From Gryganskiella cystojenkinii (lineage: Eukaryota > Mortierellomycota > Mortierellomycetes > Mortierellales > Mortierellaceae), in assembly GCA_015852425.1 (NCBI GenBank), contig JAAAIG010000057.1, forward strand, positions 61,667 through 81,964: DNA of 20,298 nt, given 5' to 3'. The notes under the pieces were generated by a model. It was not told the DNA's origin. It saw nothing but the letters and a program-made list of their open reading frames with translations, and ran no database searches. Position 1 is the stretch's first letter. The number at the start of each line of letters is the position of its first letter. The translations under genes and the position numbers were made by a program. This document shows positions 16,345 through 20,298 of this stretch, piece after piece.

Positions 16345-19300
16345 ATGGATGGACGACCGATCAAAAGGAGACAAACAATCTGCCAGTAACACGCGCTCAG
16401 GTCTGCAGACAGCGATTGAAAGAATGGGAGACCTTGCTCCTGGCGACATCGGAATCTTCTTTCAGGAACTAGCTACAAACCCACTACGCCAACCACTGTC
16501 GCTTGCATTCTCTCTCTTCTCTCTCTATATCATCTTCTCATTCTCGCATCTCCTAACCCTTCTCTGTCTCTTTCTCTGCCTATGTTTGTCATCGCCTTGC
16601 AGGAGTGGGAAAGGCAAATGGGGAGCCCAATCACCCCCAACCGTCGGCAGTCCGGTCCCGCAACAGGCAGCCAGTCCTGTCTTACCAACCATCGGCAAAG
16701 AATCCATCGTCAGCGAGGCGGATTCAAAACACATGCACGATCGCATGCTATTCTTGCTGACACACATGATTGTAAGGAAGAGAAACGAAACAGACCCTGT
16801 TTTCCTGCTCTCTCTGTCTCGCACTTGACTGACTCTGCCTGACTCTTTTACTTTTCCTCTCCTCAATAGGGCATGTCAGTGGAGGTGACAGTCAAAAATG
16901 GATCAAAGTATGAAGGTCTCTTCCACACAGCTTTCACGGAGGGCGATCTGGGGATTGTACTGCGACTTGTCAAGGTCATCTCTGGAAAGGACAAGAAGGA
17001 GAATGCGCCACTTGTCGGCCAATTGATCATACTTGCAAAGGACTGTGTCGCCGTCAATGTCCTTGGCGTGGACTTTGTTCCTCATGAACGCTCCGGAATT
17101 GAGAGAAGTAATGACCGCGAAGGTATGTTTTCTAGGCAAACAGGGTTCCCTCGCTTTTTTTCTGGTGTACTCTGGATATTTTATGATACTCACATATGTC
17201 TTTCACTGCTCCTCGCTTGACTCTGGCCAGGATTCAAAACGGACACGGATATCAGCCGATCGGGCGATATCAAGGAAAGAGATTTGAAAAAGTGGGCACC
17301 CGAGGAGCACTCTTCAATCGGCGGCATCGAGGACGACCTTAGCGAAAGCCACTTTGGCAACAACCACACCGCTTCGTGGGATCAGTTCGCCGTGAACGAA
17401 AAACTCTTTGGAGTCAGAACTGACTTTGATGAAGAACTCTACACCACCAAGCTGGATCGCTCAGGTGCAGATTTCAAAACCAGAGAGCAGCAGGCGATAC
17501 AGATTGCCAACGAGATCCAGCAGAGTGTCTCCAACAACGTGCATATGCAAGAGGAGCGTGGACTGGCTGTGGATGATAGCGGTCTGGATGAGGAAGACCG
17601 TTATGGGGCTGTTGTCCGCAACCCGTTGCCACCGTCCAACAAATATATGCCACCCGCCATGCGTCGTCAACAGGAGCTTCAGCAACAGAAACGTCCCACC
17701 ACACCTACTCACCAGCCAACTCGTGGCTCTCCTCCTCCCGCAACCCAGGTGACTGGTCAGGCTCCAGTAGAGGCTAAAGCCTTGAATCAGACGACATTGA
17801 CTCAACAAAAGACTGCTGTTGAAGAAACTCTCCCCGCTGCTTCGAGTATGACTAATTCGACTAGCGCCAAACCCGCCGAGCCGGCGATAGTAAGCCGATC
17901 CAATTCAACCAAAACCAGTAATGGACAGTTCAACCTCAATGAGCTTCGGACCCACAATCCTGTCTCAGCGCTTTTGAACGCTGCTACTATTCAGGGATCT
18001 AAGAACCAGCAGATTCCTGACAACGCTATGGACGCTCAGCATATTGAGGAGAGTCTGGCCCGATTTGCCCAAACAGCACGTTCGTTTGCCTCAAAAGACA
18101 AGGTCTTGGTGAACCAGACGAAGCTCGATCTCACTCAGCGCAGGACCGAATTGCTTCAGAAGGAAAAGGACGATTTCGCGGCGGAACTGAAGCAGTTTGG
18201 AGAAGAACTAACTGTAAGTGCCGAATCCGTCTAAATTGTAAGGCGGCGTTTTTGGGTTATTGTTTCTGAGGTTATGGTTTTAACTCTGTGTGTTCCTCTT
18301 GTGCTTTCCATGCCATATAGAAAAAACTCACCAACACACCTGTTCCAGACGACGTGAAAGAGATTTTCGGAAAGAAGATGGACAAAGACAAATCAAAGGA
18401 ATTAGCAGGATCAAGTACTAAGCTTTCCGAAAAAACGGAAAAGGCGTCAACTACAGAGAGTAAAACTGTCAAGGACAAAGAAGCAGAGCCATCAGCTGTA
18501 GCAACCCCTCAAAAGTCGGCCAGCGAAAAGGAAACAACGACTGCTGCTGCCCACTCTTTCAAACTGAATGTGAAGGCGTCGGTGTTCAAGCCAAATGCGA
18601 ATGCTACTCCTTTCACCCCATCATTTGGAGGAACTGACAAAAAAACTGGAAGCCCTCTTACCCCTACCCCTGCTGGGGACAAAAACTTATTTTTTGGGAA
18701 GACAATCAGAAAAGGCCCTCTGCTGCTGCAAGAGTCCATGTCAAATCCGTTCAAGAAAAGTCAGGCTGTTCCAGGCCCTTCATCAATCACACCGACCTGG
18801 CCCTATGGTCAACGCTCCTTCCGCCATTTGTTCACTGTGACAAATCGATATGAAGAGGACCTTTACAACCAGGGTATGAGCAGCGCTCAACATGGCGCGA
18901 CCAGTGGGTACTACGCAATGGCACCTTACAGTTATGGATCTTCTGGCCAATATGGTGGTCCACCTTCAATGGCGCTGAATGGTCCCAATCACATGATCCC
19001 TTTCATACCAAATGGCGGACCTGTACCTTTCTCTCAGCCACCTCCCAGTATGCCACACACAGGGGCTGGCCAAGGGTATCCCCAGGTGACAGCAGCTTCT
19101 GCTGGTAAGTCAACCAGAACTGGATCCAGACAGCCTTATAGAATGTTGGCCAGTTCTAACTGATAACTTTGACACAAATAGCACACTATGCTCAACAAGG
19201 ATTCACGCCTAATCGCTCTGGCATCATTCCACCATCAGGAATGCATCTCCCTATGTACGCCTACCCTCCAAACCCACACAGTAAGTCAGCATTGTCCTTT

Positions 19301-19541
19301 TGTCCTGTACTGGTATTATGGATATGGAGTATGGCCACGTTCTAATAGTGACTTCTCTGCCATCCTAGATGGACCTGTGATGATGCGTTATCCTCCCCCA
19401 GATATGATGCCACCTATGGCTCCCAATGGGATGATGATGCATCAGCGACCCTTGGGGATGGAACCACAAATGGCGAACTATCCCTTGACAGGACGGGAAC
19501 CTGGCTCGGTGCATGAAAGTGTTGACTCTGCTAGTCCATGA
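16345..19541 (+). CDS. Ataxin-2 / Pbp1 homologue (Lsm-like, LsmAD, PAM2)
   Basis: Seven exons: 16345-16385, 16603-16771, 16870-17122, 17231-18213, 18321-19104, 19182-19280, 19369-19541. Introns are GT-AG (77-217 bp) and phases close to 833 residues. The N-terminal Lsm-like domain begins near 58 (DRMLFLLTHMIGMSVEVTVK, then NGSKYEGLFHTAF). The LsmAD region spans about 204-270 (FAVNEKLFGVRTDFDEELYT; KLDRSGADFKTREQQA), followed by RYGAVVRNP (278-286) and YMPPAMRR (293-300). A PAM2 motif, LNVKASVFKPNANATPF, lies at 564-580 and is the known ligand of the MLLE domain of poly(A)-binding protein. PTWPYGQRSFRH lies at 646-651 region onward and is also typical of the family. The tail is Met/Pro/Gly-rich. 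The family acts in the cytoplasm in poly(A) control, translation and stress granules. Exon 1 is only 41 nt (14 codons). It was chosen because only the ATG at 16345 gives the right phase with the GTAACA donor at 16386, and its context (gaaATGg) is good. Confidence 0.9.
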
Positions 19542-20158
19542 GCAGTTCCTGATTACTGCTTTAATGTAGTTGACTCATTGGCTTTCCAGGACAAAGATAT
19601 AAACAAAATCTACTTTCTGGCAAATGCCTGTAGCTTAACACTCCACTAGTGATTGCCTGTTGCTTTTTGTCAAGGATTGACAGGCAGATTTGGGTGTAGT
19701 GTGTAAAAGAAAATATGTGTTTAGATATCAAAGGGGAAGAGTGAGTGGGCAAAGGGACCAGGCTAGGTGAGTATGCTATTGCAGGCTGACGGGAAAATGA
19801 GGGTGGAAGCTATCTGTCATTTATATGAAAGTTGGGCCAAGAGTGGATCCAGAGAAAGCGAAAAGGGTTAAGAAACTTGGTCAACCATGTTGATAACAAA
19901 GGTCCACACTATTCCGGAATGGAGTGGCAATGAAGAGGAACGTTGCCTGAAAGGGATGAGAGTTAACAGAGCATTGCCAATCTTGGCAAGCTGGTGTCGC
20001 ATCCCATGACCCTGTGTTGCCACTGTTCACCATGTTCTGTGTCATGGTGGCAACAGGTCAAGTGAACGATTGAGGTCATGTCCCGATTTGGTTACACTGC
20101 CACATTTCTCCCCATATACAACCTCAATTGACAGGCACAGCCTGTCCCCATAAGATAG

Positions 20159-20166
20159 TATAAATA
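20159..20166 (+). promoter_or_regulatory. TATA box near the right window edge
   Basis: TATAAATA lies 13 bp downstream of a perfect 7-bp inverted repeat and about 58 bp upstream of a long hairpin. It would drive a rightward transcript starting near 20190 whose body lies mostly outside the window. Confidence 0.5.
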
Positions 20167-20223
20167 GACCCTTGACCCCCATCTTAGTTTAGTTCTTTAC
20201 CTAGTAACTCAAATACATACTGT

Positions 20224-20254
20224 CAGAGATCCGATGCATGTTGCATGATCTCTG
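20224..20254. repeat. Long inverted repeat (two-stage hairpin)
   Basis: CAGAGATC pairs with GATCTCTG (8 bp). After a two-base CG bulge, ATGCA pairs with TGCAT (5 bp) around a TGT loop. If the TATA box at 20159 is used, the hairpin would sit about 30-60 nt into the transcript. Confidence 0.75.
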
Positions 20255-20298
20255 TGTGTTTATACTGCCTCTTTCTTTTCTAACCTTGCCTTCAAGCT

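Larger units (their letters stand above)
19542..20298. other. Gene-free tail rich in inverted repeats
   Basis: No coding region is supported in the last 757 bp. The first part is presumably the ataxin-2 3'UTR and terminator. From 19911 on there are several hairpins or palindromes: ATTCCGGAAT (19911-19920), TTGCCAA-TC-TTGGCAA (19974-19989), an interrupted TTGCCAC/GTGGCAA arm pair (20018-20053), GACAGGC-ACA-GCCTGTC (20130-20146) and a large hairpin at 20224-20254. A TATA box lies at 20159. This may be the promoter of a gene beyond the window or the end of a mobile element. Confidence 0.5.

Noticed and set aside
16400..16406. Alternative donor GTCTGC (after CAG at 16400) for ataxin-2 exon 1
   Set aside because: It gives the wrong phase from the ATG at 16349, while the frame from 16345 reaches a stop before it. 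GTAACA at 16386 with the ATG at 16345 closes correctly.
1..20298. tRNA or rRNA genes, CRISPR arrays, bacterial operons
   Set aside because: No cloverleaf-like box A/box B pair, no rRNA-like stretch and no regularly spaced repeats were seen. Introns and TATA boxes show a eukaryotic nuclear sequence.

Overview
The window looks like nuclear DNA from a filamentous fungus of the early-diverging (Mucoromycota / Mortierellomycota-like) type. The reasons are short GT-AG introns (77-217 bp) interrupting conserved genes, a TACTAAC branch point, long pyrimidine-rich leaders, fungal protein families (Pho85-type cyclin, Inp52/Sjl-type synaptojanin, Pbp1/ataxin-2) and Kex2-style secreted peptide precursors. 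The lineage is inferred from general style; no marker gene fixes it.

Layout. (1) 288-569 (+): a 93-residue secreted, cysteine-containing mini-protein. (2) 679-3279 (-): a large single-exon Pho85-type (Pcl/Clg1-like) cyclin, tail-to-tail with gene 1. (3) 3280-4762: a divergent intergenic region with simple repeats and a strong TATA box. (4) 4763-5275 (+): a 170-residue secreted precursor made of near-identical units, each ending in a Lys-Arg site. It looks like a pheromone or other Kex2-processed repeat peptide and is the most unusual gene here. (5) 5276-6251: intergenic, with a 16-bp echo of the precursor's last unit. (6) 6252-12142 (+): a 15-exon, 1488-residue SAC + inositol-polyphosphate 5-phosphatase (synaptojanin-like) with a long disordered tail. 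(7) 12143-14191: a long CT-rich leader, with a possible 5'UTR intron, of (8) 14192-15586 (+): a Q/S/P-rich C2H2 zinc-finger protein. (9) 15587-16344: microsatellite-rich leader of (10) 16345-19541 (+): a 7-exon ataxin-2/Pbp1 homologue with Lsm-like, LsmAD and PAM2 elements. (11) 19542-20298: a gene-free tail packed with inverted repeats and carrying a TATA box, possibly the start of another transcript or a mobile-element end.

The splice models for genes 6 and 10 were built by hand. Each junction was checked for GT/AG ends, reading phase and continuity of the conserved protein. The genes do not form one pathway. Genes 1 and 4 are both small secreted Cys-containing products and flank the cyclin gene. 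The SAC phosphatase (phosphoinositide turnover, endocytosis) and ataxin-2 (mRNA/poly(A)-binding protein partner) are housekeeping neighbours. No tRNA, rRNA, CRISPR array or complete transposon was seen.
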